Source: Botryosphaeria dothidea
Taxonomy: Eukaryota > Ascomycota > Dothideomycetes > Botryosphaeriales > Botryosphaeriaceae
Reading direction: 5' to 3'
DNA: 64,000 nucleotides
NCBI GenBank assembly: GCA_011503125.2
Contig: WWBZ02000022.1
Span: 1,364,001 to 1,428,000 of the forward strand
Notes under the pieces: model-generated
What the model was told of the DNA's origin: nothing
Databases searched by the model: none
The model's input: only the letters and a program-made list of their open reading frames with translations
Program-made: the position numbers and the translations under genes
Part shown: one piece after another, positions 54,399-64,000 of the stretch
Layout of the letters: the number at the start of each line of letters is the position of its first letter
Position numbering within the stretch: position 1 is the stretch's first letter

Positions 54399-56362
54399 GT
54401 CATGTGTCTGCTATGCAATAGCTGACAAAGAGAATACCAGGAAAATATATCAAAGCATTGCGAAAGTCGCTGTTAGTGCTGACGTAGGAGATTGTAATCG
54501 GTGTTCTCCAGTGGAGTCCAACTCGCTCTCTTGTCTGCCTTCTCATGATGCAATTCGAAACTCGTGTATCGGACGATTTGGACTTGACTTCTCTCCGTCC
54601 ACATGGCGCTCTCCAAGATTGAAACACAAGACGACTTTGAAAACGAGATTTTTCGGATCAAGACTAGACTCTCATGTCGGTCGAAACCCTCCAAGTTCTA
54701 GATCAATGATTAGAAGTAAAAAGGCCAAGGTCGATGTACATGAGCCTGTACGTGTCGAGCCAACGGTTCCAAGACTGCATGGGCCAGGCCATGCATGTTG
54801 GTTTGAAGCCTGTGGCTGACGAAGTCAACGCTATGTTTATCTGACATTGACTAAGTGTCCTCATCTGAATCGACATCTCTCATGTCATGGTCCCCAAATA
54901 TTTCTGTCGGTCTGCCATTCAATGGGAAGCCAACGAATCTGAACCTCTTTTCGGAGGGTGGAACACGCCCTTTTCCTCGAGCAAGTGAGGCTCTTGTTGA
55001 TCAACGGGGAGAGTTCCTCGAACAGATCCACGTGCAATCCGGTGTTTTTCGCAAGTGCCTCGGGGTCCGTAGTAGCAAGGCTTTGATAGAGAAGGCCTAC
55101 AGCGCGGATGATATCCTCTTTGGGATTGGGGCATCTTTAAAGCATGCTTCTCTTTTGATTGCGCTTCTTTTCCCCTGGGCCTGGAGCGTATACGGGCCGG
55201 CACATTTTGGTCCGAAGCGCGATTTAGTTAAGCAAGTGTTCGGTGGCCGTGGTACAAACTTGGGGTTTTCGCATAACATACCGGCTCTCAGAAGTAAGAG
55301 GCGGCTGTATCTGTAGGAAACGAATGGACGACGCAGGACGCAAGGAACTTTGTTGGCCAGCATTACGGCTCTACGCAACATCGTTTCGGTTCAGGCCATC
55401 AGACCATCTTATTGAGTGTTGGCTGATTAACAGATATCTCGTCCTTTGGGTGCAGGAGAATAGGGAAGTTGAAAGCTGAGAATCAAGAGGCGGCGCATAC
55501 GACATCTCGCATCCTCTGATCAAGGTCCTCAGCCTTCCATCCACGAGACTCGATCCAGCTTTCCGGCTCGGGCGCAGCCTCAATCCCGAAAGACAGCAGT
55601 CCATGCAGCTGCAGGAGCAGTTCGAGTATGCGCTGATCGGTGCCAGGGTACTTGGGACACTCTACACAATCAATGAGCACAAGGACGTGCTTGAGTCCGG
55701 CCATCCGGTCGGATGCCCCCACCCGCCAGAGTAGCCGCACCTGCACCTATATTTATGGGGACGGCATAATATGTCAAGAAAGAGCCAGGGCATACATAAG
55801 AAACAGGCACAGCCAACTAAATAGTGTTTGATTTTGGAGGGCATCACTGCGATGATGGCTGCAATGATGATGGGGACGTGCGGATGGCGATATTGTAGCG
55901 GCGTTCGGGTATGTAGTAGAACCGCCATATATAACTATGGTACAAGCAGCGAACCAGGCCAGGCAGCAGGATGGGACACAGCAAAGTGTGATGGACGTTG
56001 GAAGCGGCCGAGGATGCGCTGGCCTTTCCGGGCCTCACTGAAGCACTTTACTCTGCTCAAAGTTCGATTCCTGTCCTTTCTTCACGATTAGGCCTGTTCA
56101 GTCTGTGGACTAGTGCCAATGGGAAGCTACCGCCCGTCACCTGGAGCAGATGCCAAAGAGACACGCCACTCCGAGCTCCGCCCCCCACGAGGTTGCCCCA
56201 CTTTTATATTCTCAACTAGAGAGTCACTTTCGACCTGCAGGATCTTAGAATCATCCATAAAGCCGGGAGATACCAGCTCGATACCCCGTCTCAAACCTCC
56301 ATCTGTTGGAATAGTCCTGTGATCATTGACACCTGCGCCTTACAGCACGCCATTCCACCGCC
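54399..56362. other. Intergenic region with possible gene remnants
   Basis: About 2 kb without a supportable gene. A minus-strand frame at 55483-55746 ends with coding-like sequence (VLVLIDCVECPKYPGTDQ and WKAEDLDQRMRDVVCAAS) and could be the 3' end of a lost gene. A plus-strand frame at 54855-55316 has no domain. The stretch next to the HET pseudogene may be part of the same eroded segment. Confidence 0.4.
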
Positions 56363-58723
56363 ATGGAAAGTCCCCGCTTCTGTTCCTTCTGCTCAGCACT
56401 TGGCTTCGACTTCCTGCGTGGATCGACCCTGAAGGACTTGCATAACTTGTGCGTTGGATCATTTGACTCCTCGCAGCATCCCTTTAGCAACCGATGGGGC
56501 CCAGTTGAATACACAGAACTAGGCACCATCGATAGGATTCGGAAATCTTCCAAGACCTGCCAGCTCTGTCTCCTGTTCATAGAGATCCTGGACAGAGAAG
56601 GCGCCCCAGAGAAGCTCAAAAAAAAAAAAAAAACGGCCAAGAGGATGAAATCGTCTTTACTCAGCTAATGTCTTTCGTCCGGTATCGATGGCCTAAGGAC
56701 ACACTCCAAGACTACTACACTCGGCGCCTGGACCTTTTTTTTGGTGACATTTTCACTGACGAAACGAGACGGTCGTATTCTGCAGCTGTGTACAACTGTG
56801 TGCAGACGTGCGAGATTGGGGGCAGCTCGAGGGACAGCGAGGGTCCGTTTGTGGAACGAAAGGACCCACAGCGGCTGATGTTCGCTGGTCGCAAGCGCCC
56901 GGCTTTGATCAGTATGGAATGGCCAAGACGGTGGATGCAGAAATGTTTGCAGTCTCATGGAGCTGATTGTGTATCGAGACGAGCAACCAAGTCCGGAAAA
57001 GTCAGGTATGGTCCATACAAAATTATGCTGAAACCTCCATGGAATTATTTCTCACATTCATAGCGTATTTAGGTTAATCGACGTCCACAAAATGTGCATC
57101 CGCACTTTCATCAATGTTGACTGGAAGGATCTTCAATACACCGCTTTGAGCTATGTATGGGGCATGGCAGGCCAGCAGATCATGTTGAAAAACGAGAATG
57201 TAAGAGAACTCGAACAGAGCGGAAGCGTAGAGAAACGGTGTTCGCAAACGATTAAGGACGCCGCGCAAGTGACGAGGGAGCTTGGGCTGAACTACATCTG
57301 GGTCGACGCTCTATGCATCATCCAAGACAACCTGGATGACAAGAAGATCCAGATCGGGAACATGGCCACAATATATAGGTCAGCTATCTTGACCATTGTA
57401 GCCGCAGCAGGACAGGATGCCAACCACGGCCTCCCTGGTCTGAACAAACCGCGGACGATGACACAGAAAGAGGTTGTGGTAAGGCTGCCCAGCAAAGACC
57501 GCCCCGGATTTTCTTTGATGCCAGTTCTTTCAATATCCAAATCATCTCGAGGCCATCCCCTTGAAGGGACTGTGTGGAACTCCCGGGGCTGGACGTATCA
57601 GGAAAGTGTCCTATCCAGACGCACGCTGGAATTCTCTGAACAGCAAATTTTCTGGTCTTGCCGTCGAGCGCAGTGGTCCGAAGATGTGGACCTTGATGAT
57701 GACGCCATTCCCGTCCCGTTCGAGCATTCCAACATCAAACAGCACTAGCCCGCGCTGGATCCGGGTGAGGCTAAGCGCTGGCGGGTGGGAGAGAACCAAT
57801 ACCTCTCACGTCTTGCTTCGATGATTTATGAGTTCAATCTCAGGAACCTCTCGTTTGAAGAGGATAGGTTTGACGCTTTTGCAGCCGTCATGGAAGAGTA
57901 TTCAGAACTGTCTGATGAGTATCTCCTGTGGGGCCTGCCATGTTTCCGGTTCGAGCTTGCACTCTGCTGGGAAGCATCGCGTGGTTCGGGCGTCTCTCGA
58001 CGCACTGCGCTGACGACCCTTCCAACAACATCATTGAACAGACGGGTTCCATTCCCGAGTTGGTCATGGATTGGCTAGTCATGCGATTTGGTCATGCATT
58101 GTGACGATACTAACATTGAACTCGGGTAAGCTGTTTTGCTCCAAAGAATGGGCCGTAGATGACTGATAATGGAACAGCATGAGTCCAGCAGTATCCGCTT
58201 ATGTCTTGCGCAACAACCCTCTTCGATTGTTAAGGGTGAATGATATAAAGGCAGACAATGAGGGCGCCCGTCCCCGAGCTTCTTCTGCTTTACAGGAAGC
58301 TTCCATGGTGACCTTGCAACAGATCCGAGACAGAATCCCAAATCTCACCATTGACAAGCTTTCGGACACGCCGGATGACCAGCTCATCTTCTTCTGGACC
58401 GAAACCGCATTCTTCTACTCCGGGTACAAGGACCACGAGGCCCATGATTCGCTGCGCCGCAAGATCATGGGCAACAGTGGCAAGGTTGTCGGGGAATTAG
58501 GAACGTGGCCAGATGGTCATGTTGCAAGGACAAGGATTAAGTAAACGGCCCTTATGAGTTTATTGCCGTGGTTTACAACAGGATTCCAATTCCTCCCACT
58601 CGCGTGCGGGTACTGCAGATTGAGAGAAAGGACGGGATTGTCTATAGAGTCAACAGCGGAGATATCGAAGAAGAGGCATGGATGAAGGCGAACGGGGACC
58701 GCATCTTGGTAGCTATGGCATGA
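56363..58723 (+). pseudogene. Decayed HET (heterokaryon incompatibility) domain gene
   Basis: The frame opens with a cysteine-rich start (FCSFCSALGFDF, CQLCLLFIEI) common in HET proteins. A HET core follows after an intron at 57006-57063: RLIDVHKMCIRTF, YTALSYVWG, ELGLNYIWVDALCIIQD, NMATIYRSAILTIVAAA, WNSRGWTYQESVLS. A later intron fits 58126-58177, and the C-terminal end reads YEFIAVVYNR, then EEAWMKANGD with stop at 58721. Four lesions break it: a frame shift at a 16-A run (56618-56633), TAG at 57746-57748 in KQH*PAL, TAG at 58076-58078 where WIGW is usual, and a one-base shift near 58541. HET proteins trigger cell death on fusion of unlike strains. No intact product can be made from this copy as read, unless the A-run shift is a sequencing error, and the other three lesions would still remain. 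Confidence 0.85.
56618..56633. repeat. A homopolymer (16 A) in the HET coding region
   Basis: Sixteen consecutive A inside the first exon of the HET pseudogene. Upstream coding is in one frame and clear downstream coding (EDEIVFTQLMSFVRYRWP) in another, so the frame changes in or beside this run. Real indel, polymerase slippage and sequence error are all possible. Confidence 0.9.
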
Positions 58724-58883
58724 ATGGCCGGGGCAGAGGCATTGATGTAGGAAGTAGGGGAGGGGCCATAAAACGTGTAAACGAACACTTTGGCCGCCCA
58801 CCGACGTAAAGCCCGAGCAATTTAGTTTATCTTGATTGCTGTCGCCTTTATTATAGCTAATTACCATCCTTCACCATCCTCGA

Positions 58884-61877
58884 TCAACTCAAAGTCGACG
58901 CACTCGGCGGCAAATCTGCGTCCGCCGTGCCCCAATCACTCTCATTTCTCCCAAGCGTAAGCTCCAACACACCGCCCTGCAAGAAGAAGCTGTGCGTAAT
59001 CCAGCTCTTCGTATATTCCTCCCCATCCAGGGTCGCACTCTGAACATAAATCGCCTGGTAAGATGAATCAAAATTGACGTTCCTGATCGTCGCTGTCTTG
59101 CCCGTTACCGGACTCGTGATGTTGACTTCCCGAAAAAAGGGCGGAATAATCAGATAGACGTCTTGACCAGCCACCGGCCAGATGCCCATCATGGTCAAGC
59201 TGGAGAAGCTGCCCATGGCGCCGCTGTCGTCGTTGCCGGGGATGCCGATGACGGTGTCGTTGAATTGGGCAGGGATGTAGAAGTGCGCTATTTCGGCCGA
59301 GACGGCAGGGCGTCCGGAGTAGTGGGCGAGGTAGACAGTCAGGAAGGCTTGTTCGTCGCCGATGTAGAGGAGATTGTATGTGTAGTGCAGGTACTGCACG
59401 CGGCGCGTGAAGGTTTCTGGGCCGCCGAGAGTCGTGACAAGCGTGGCCATGTCTTGCGGGACGTAGAAAGTGTAGAGCCAGCTTGAGCCCTCGTAGGTCT
59501 CGTGGCCATCGGGGTTCAGGTAGCAGCTGGTGAAGTTGTACAGGCTGGAGCAGAGGATCGGGTCTTGGTAGCCCCAAGTACCGTTTAAGTATTTGACTTG
59601 GAGGAAACCGGTGAATCCGCTATCTAATTTCGGCCCGCCGGGCGTGGTGTTGAAGAAAGACACCTGTAGATGATGAGTAGGCTACCGTTGGGCAGATGTA
59701 ATGATACTGACCTCGTCTTCTTTGAACATGTTCTTCCAGTTGTTGCTGCGCTCCAGGTACTTCTCGTAATCTCCGGCCTTTCCAAGCTTCTGCGCCATCA
59801 GTGCTATGACGTAGTCATTGTATGCGTATTCGACTGTTCTTGAGATGGACCGAGTGAAGGGGCCAACTCCATACGGATCAAAGTCATCCTAATCAGTCAG
59901 CGTACTGTGAGACGAATTCTTGAGAAAGAAGGCTCACAGTGGGGATGTAACCGAAGTTCTTCCAACTGTTCAGGCCACCTCTTCCCTCAACTATCAAAAT
60001 TAGCAAGGTAAGCCCGCGTGAAGTTTTGCTATCTTACCAGCCCAATTCAGTGGTTCCTCCTCCGCATCTGTAACCGATCAGAAATCTCCTTGAGATGATG
60101 CAGAGTGATGCGACTGACCCTTTAGCAAGGCTTCGTAACCGGTGTCCCAATCCACGTCTTGGGTGATATTTTTAAGAAAGGAATCAACCAGTACCACGTC
60201 CGCATTTGAGCCTCCTTGAGTGAACCCTTTGCACAGACTCATGCGGCAATCAGGCAGCCATCCCCTTGATCCACTCGTCAGCAAATCGATTTACCTTGGA
60301 TGCCGTGCATATGCTTACTCGTTACGGTAGATGTCAATCAGACTCCGAATCATTCTCGATTGTGCAAAAGGATCCAGAAGCGTGAGCAGTGGATGAATGC
60401 TTCGGTAGGAATCCCAAATGCAGTAGAAGGAGTCGTAATATGGCTCATCAGATTCCCACAGGTAATTCTCACCAGTGTAATCCTGGGGAGAAATCATGGT
60501 ACGGTAGAGCCTTGACACCACATGTAAGCAAACATCGTCTTCCTATTTGCATTGTCCCCGAAATACTTACCCAGACCAGAAGGTCTTCTGCAGACTCTGA
60601 TTGACGCCTGTGGGATCAATCGAGACGACTTCAAGCTTTTCCCTCCAGGCATTTTCGGCAGAGGCATGCACGGCTTCAAAGTCATTGTCAGGTATCTCGG
60701 ATTCGGAATTCTGGCAGGCCTTTTCGGTGCTGATAAAACTCATCCCGACACGAGCTACGATCTGCCTGTTGCTGGTAGGGGCATCAAACTGAACCCAAGC
60801 ACCAGCTGGTAGAATTTCGGAACCAGTGTTGATATTATCCGGTACCTTAAGGTTGCTTCACGTTAGCTTTGAGTTGTGCGAGGAGTAGGTCTACTGACCA
60901 CTTGCAGACTCTTCGGTTGCGAACCAGCGCGGTTGTTCTTGAAAACGCCGGTGTTGCGTATGTTGGCGCCGGAGAAGTCTGCGCAGAAAGACAGGTTGTA
61001 GGTGCCGATTCCGAACGAGGGCTCGAAAGTGCCGTTCCCGGTGATTCTCCCTGTTTCGGGGTGTACAGAGATTTGGCCATAGGATCTTGAGCTGGGTAGA
61101 TCTCTGAGATCTACCAAAATCAATGGACTCAGCGGGGCGCTTACATTGCCGCCGTTCTGCGAGACAGGAACAGCAGGGAAGGTGAAGCGCCACAAAGCCG
61201 TGTGGTTAGTCACAGTGGTCTCGGCTTTGATGCTGGTGTTGAGCGTCACGGTGAAGTAGCCAGGAGAAGCAAAGGCAGTGCCGTTGATACCTGGGGATCG
61301 CTTAGAACGCCATGCGGGAACATGTGGGGGAGGGTGGAAGTATACGCTTAACTGCACGGTCAGCGGCGGGAAACTCGCATCTGTTCACATCATCTCCTGG
61401 ACACCCAGCCTGAGCTGTCCGTGACATCAGTTTCGTGATTCGTGTAGAGGTCTGTTTGGCTCACGGAATAAGGGAAAGTTTCCCAGCGAAGGCGAACCAC
61501 CAGTGCCTGAATCATGCTGGGAAATGAATCAGTGGACAGACAGCAAATCTTGGCTGGAAGAGCGTACCATGTGAGAAAAGCCATATATCTCGCTGTCATC
61601 GCTGGCGTAGCCTCCCTGACTCTCGCCAGTAACATCTGCGACGGCCTTTGCCATACCGAAAGGCAGGGTTGCGCCGGGAAAGACATGGCCTAGATTAGGG
61701 AGTCAGCAGGGTAATCAAGCCTTTGCTGGGCAAATGCTTGCCTCCATTGACGGTGCCAATCAACGGATCAATGTGGTCGAAGAAGTCGTAGCCGGTTGTG
61801 TTCTGAGAACAAGCACGTGGGGCACAAGCGGCCAGCATCAGGGCGAACCGCGCAGAGGAGGCAAAGCTCAGCGCCAT
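58884..61877 (-). CDS. Secreted GH92 alpha-mannosidase family protein
   Basis: Twelve exons (61742-61877, 61568-61689, 61465-61516, 61346-61414, 60899-61290, 60571-60845, 60319-60510, 60119-60264, 60038-60067, 59938-59990, 59712-59888, 58884-59663) give 807 residues; introns are 47-60 bp. A signal peptide (about 1-25, ACAPRACS) is followed by GH92 landmarks: DHIDPLIGTVNGGHVFPGAT, PFGMAKAVADV, SDDSEIYGFSHMHDSGTGGS, SLGNFPLF, ASPGYFTV, FWSGLYRTM, EGWLPD, YIGDEQAFL, and PGNDDSGAMGS with the base-region Asp pair. These exo-acting, calcium-dependent enzymes remove alpha-mannose from N-glycans or mannans. Intron 1 uses a GC donor (GGAG|GCAAGC), and several acceptors are AAG. It is divergent from a GH3 gene 534 bases away, suggesting shared extracellular sugar-release function. 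Confidence 0.9.
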
Positions 61878-62411
61878 GGCGATGTGGAGCGTCGAGCGGG
61901 GGTGCAAAGGTGGCAGTGGAAATGGGGCGGGCGTCGGGGCATGATGAATGTTTTGAGCGGTTGGGCGGATCGTCAGGAACACGGACTGCGGCGGCGCAGG
62001 GATTGGGGATGGGCGGAAAAGGCAAAATAAATGACGAGCCTTCGAGGCTCCGGGCGGCAGGCGGGCGTGCTGCGATGGTACCTACCTACACGGGCGGCCA
62101 GGCAGGCATGCTAAGCCGCCGATCGCGGGAAAGAGGCAAAGCGGATGCGGGGAAGGTGCGAATCTCCGCCCAGTGCCATCTCAACGTCACATCGCCAGTA
62201 TCTGCCCCTCTTCCATCCCACTCTCTCCGCCTCTCGCTTCCGTCATCTCGCCTGACTCGACCGCCCGGAGCCGAAGCAATCTATCAATACCCGCAATGTT
62301 TTCCCGGCAAATCCATCCCCGAGGGTGGGATGGCCCCGCTGCGCTTTATAGCCGCTGCTCTCCAACATTGGCATGGAGGCTTAACGGGTCCTGCCAACAT
62401 TTCACCACAAC
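61878..62411. promoter_or_regulatory. Divergent promoter of GH92 and GH3 genes
   Basis: 534 bases between the two start codons, GC-rich on the left and with CT-rich leader sequence on the right. Open frames here run into the genes on the opposite strand and are not called. A shared control element could co-express the two glycosidases; I assign no specific site. Confidence 0.45.
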
Positions 62412-64000
62412 ATGAGGCCCGTTGCTTCCGCCGCCTTCCTTGCTGCCTTGCTGTCTCTTCCCAAGGTGTTTACTCTACAGCCGCGGCAATCAGACCATGG
62501 GGCGTCCAGCAAAGATGCATTCATCAACAATCTGGTTTCGGAGATGACCGTTTCAGAACTTGGTAAGCCCTCGGACCGCTTTTTTCATTCCGTCTCTGCC
62601 GTCTTTTTTATTTCAGAAGGCAGCAAAGAAAAGAACACAGAGCACCAGAAACAAATTGCCTTTCCTGCCGCTATGTGGTTCCTCGAGATGGAGGGCACAG
62701 ATATGCCACAATTAAAGCACTCCGCAGCTCTTGCTCTTGCTCTGCAGCCTGGCGAGCAACATTGATGTCAAAAGACTTCTCCAAAAGGTGCAATTTTCTC
62801 TTGGCTTCCAGAATGAGAGTAATTGCAAACCCTCCAACCATGATTTGCGCTGAGTGTCCATGTGTGAGCCGACAAACTAATCCATCCCCGCAGTACTGCA
62901 GTTTCATTTGATGTTTGGAGACAATATCGTCGGCCCCAGAAGCGAGAATGAACTCTATGGTAAATACTGATTCGCAACTTTTCAAACTACTTACTCATCC
63001 GACCGCAGACTTTGCCATGCAGGCTGCTCCGGATGCAGCTGTTGGAAACTTGCACGACTGGTACGTTGCCCACCTTGAAAGTGGCCTATGCTGATTCGTG
63101 AAAGGTATCCGCTGAACACTTCTTACTACAACGGGATGCAGAAGCTCATTGCCGAAAAAGCCCGTCTGAAGATCCCATTCATGCACTTCGGAGAATGCTT
63201 GCATGGAGTAGGCTCCTATAAACAGTCCATGTTTCCTCGTAATTCAAATACCCTGCTCCTTCTCACTAACGATGCTGACACTATCTCAGAATCTATCGGC
63301 CTTTCTTCATCCTTTGACAGTGGTCTAGTATATCGTGTTGGCCGCGCAATTGGAACAGAAGCCCGATCTATCGGGGTGCACGCCTGTCTTTCCCCCGTTC
63401 TCGACCTTTCTGGAAAGGAGCCCCGCTTCGGCCGAGGCCAGGAAGCTTGGGGAGAAGATAAAGTTCTGACATCGCTCATGGGTGTGGCTTATGCTTCCGG
63501 ATTGTCCAAGAACGGATCCTGGTCAGACTCTGACGCCGTCGTTCCCGTGATGAAGCACTTCGCCGCCTATGGTGCACCCCAATCCGGTCTCAATGCTGCT
63601 CCTTGGATGGGCCGTGGCAACCGTGAGATTTTGGAAGAGCTTCTTATGCCCTTCAAGGCTGTTGTCGACCTTGGCGGCGTTCGCGGAGTCATGATGGCTT
63701 ACAATGAGCTTGATGATATTCCTGCACATGTTTCACCTTTGCTCTACCAAGCTTTAGAAGATTGGGGATATGATGGGTTTATCATGGGCGATGATCTGGG
63801 CATTTCAATGTTGGAAGGGCGCCATCAAGTATCGACCGGCCCTGCCGACACTTTAACGGTGCGTTATTGGCCGAATTATGTCCTTATTGCTATACAAGTC
63901 ACTAAACCACCACAGCAATGGTTCAATGCTGGGGGCATGATTCAATTCTACGACTACTCCTTGGAAGACTTTCTGAATACTATTGCTGGCCTTGTCTCAA
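62412..64000 (+). CDS. GH3 glycoside hydrolase, beta-glucosidase-like (partial, cut by window end)
   Basis: Six exons seen (62412-62562, 62894-62959, 63009-63060, 63105-63238, 63290-63858, 63916-64000 and on); the 3' part lies outside. A signal peptide (about 1-22, AAFLAALLSLPKVFT) leads into FHLMFGDNIVGP, the GH3 N-terminal domain with RLKIPFMHFGECLHGVGSY, GTEARSIGVHACLSPVLDLS, EPRFGRGQEAWGEDKVL, VMKHFAAYGAP and FIMGDDLGISML, where an Asp is the usual nucleophile position. Such enzymes release glucose or xylose from beta-glucans. Intron 1 is 331 bp, far longer than the others (44-57 bp). The truncated end lacks the second domain, so no completeness claim is made. Confidence 0.88.

Noticed and set aside
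58541..58581. A 41-bp intron at the end of the HET gene instead of a frameshift
   Set aside because: The interval encodes GPYEFIAVVYN in the downstream frame, a typical HET C-terminal sequence, so a one-base shift is more likely than an intron.
1..64000. tRNA, rRNA, CRISPR arrays and intact transposons
   Set aside because: I found no recognisable tRNA B-box or cloverleaf, rRNA signature, spaced repeats, or transposase/reverse-transcriptase motif by eye; a covariance-model search would be needed to exclude tRNAs fully.

Overview
The window reads as chromosomal DNA of a filamentous ascomycete (Pezizomycotina). The evidence is many short GT-AG introns (mostly 44-125 bp) with CTNAC-type branch sites, protein-coding genes on both strands, and fungus-specific families: hydrophobin, CFEM protein, Zn2Cys6 regulator, HET domain, fungal GH92 and GH3. 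A Dothideomycete is my best guess from the overall gene style, but this is inference. I recognised no rRNA, tRNA, CRISPR array or intact transposon. All exon limits were assembled by hand from splice signals and reading phase.

Layout. 1-8.2 kb: a ThrE/Prm10-like membrane transporter (-) between long non-coding flanks. 8.2-11.2 kb: a CFEM-containing single-pass membrane protein (+). 11.2-15.8 kb: a gene desert. 15.8-20.4 kb: a compact block with a hydrophobin (+), QCR8 of complex III (-), prohibitin PHB1 (+) and a GFA-domain enzyme (+). QCR8 and PHB1 are divergent and share a 356-bp promoter region. 20.4-23.2 kb: another gene-poor island. 23.2-35.6 kb: a dense housekeeping stretch with a Zn2Cys6 regulator (-), a stand-alone RFTS/RFD-domain chromatin protein (-), the tRNA pseudouridine-55 synthase PUS4 (+), an SLC35F-type DMT transporter (-), the Rab7 GTPase YPT7 (-) and an NmrA/isoflavone-reductase-like oxidoreductase (-).

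37.9-54.4 kb: a small single-pass membrane protein (+), PEX4 (-) divergent from RRP46 (+), an uncharacterised multi-pass membrane protein (-), an ADGF-type adenosine deaminase (+), a cysteine-rich receptor-like single-pass protein (+), SAM35 of the mitochondrial sorting and assembly machinery (+) and a class I methyltransferase (+). 56.4-58.7 kb: a decayed HET (heterokaryon incompatibility) gene with two nonsense codons and two frameshifts. 58.9-64.0 kb: a divergent pair of secreted glycosidases, a 12-exon GH92 alpha-mannosidase (-) and a GH3 beta-glucosidase-type enzyme (+) cut by the window edge.

Functionally the window mixes core organelle genes (QCR8, PHB1, SAM35, PEX4, YPT7), RNA genes (PUS4, RRP46), cell-surface proteins (hydrophobin, CFEM, cysteine-rich protein) and extracellular carbohydrate degradation. 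I see no biosynthetic gene cluster. The most unusual items are the stand-alone RFTS protein, the eroded HET allorecognition gene, the QCR8/PHB1 bidirectional promoter with CCAAT and CACGTG elements, the atypical hydrophobin, and two GC-AG introns.
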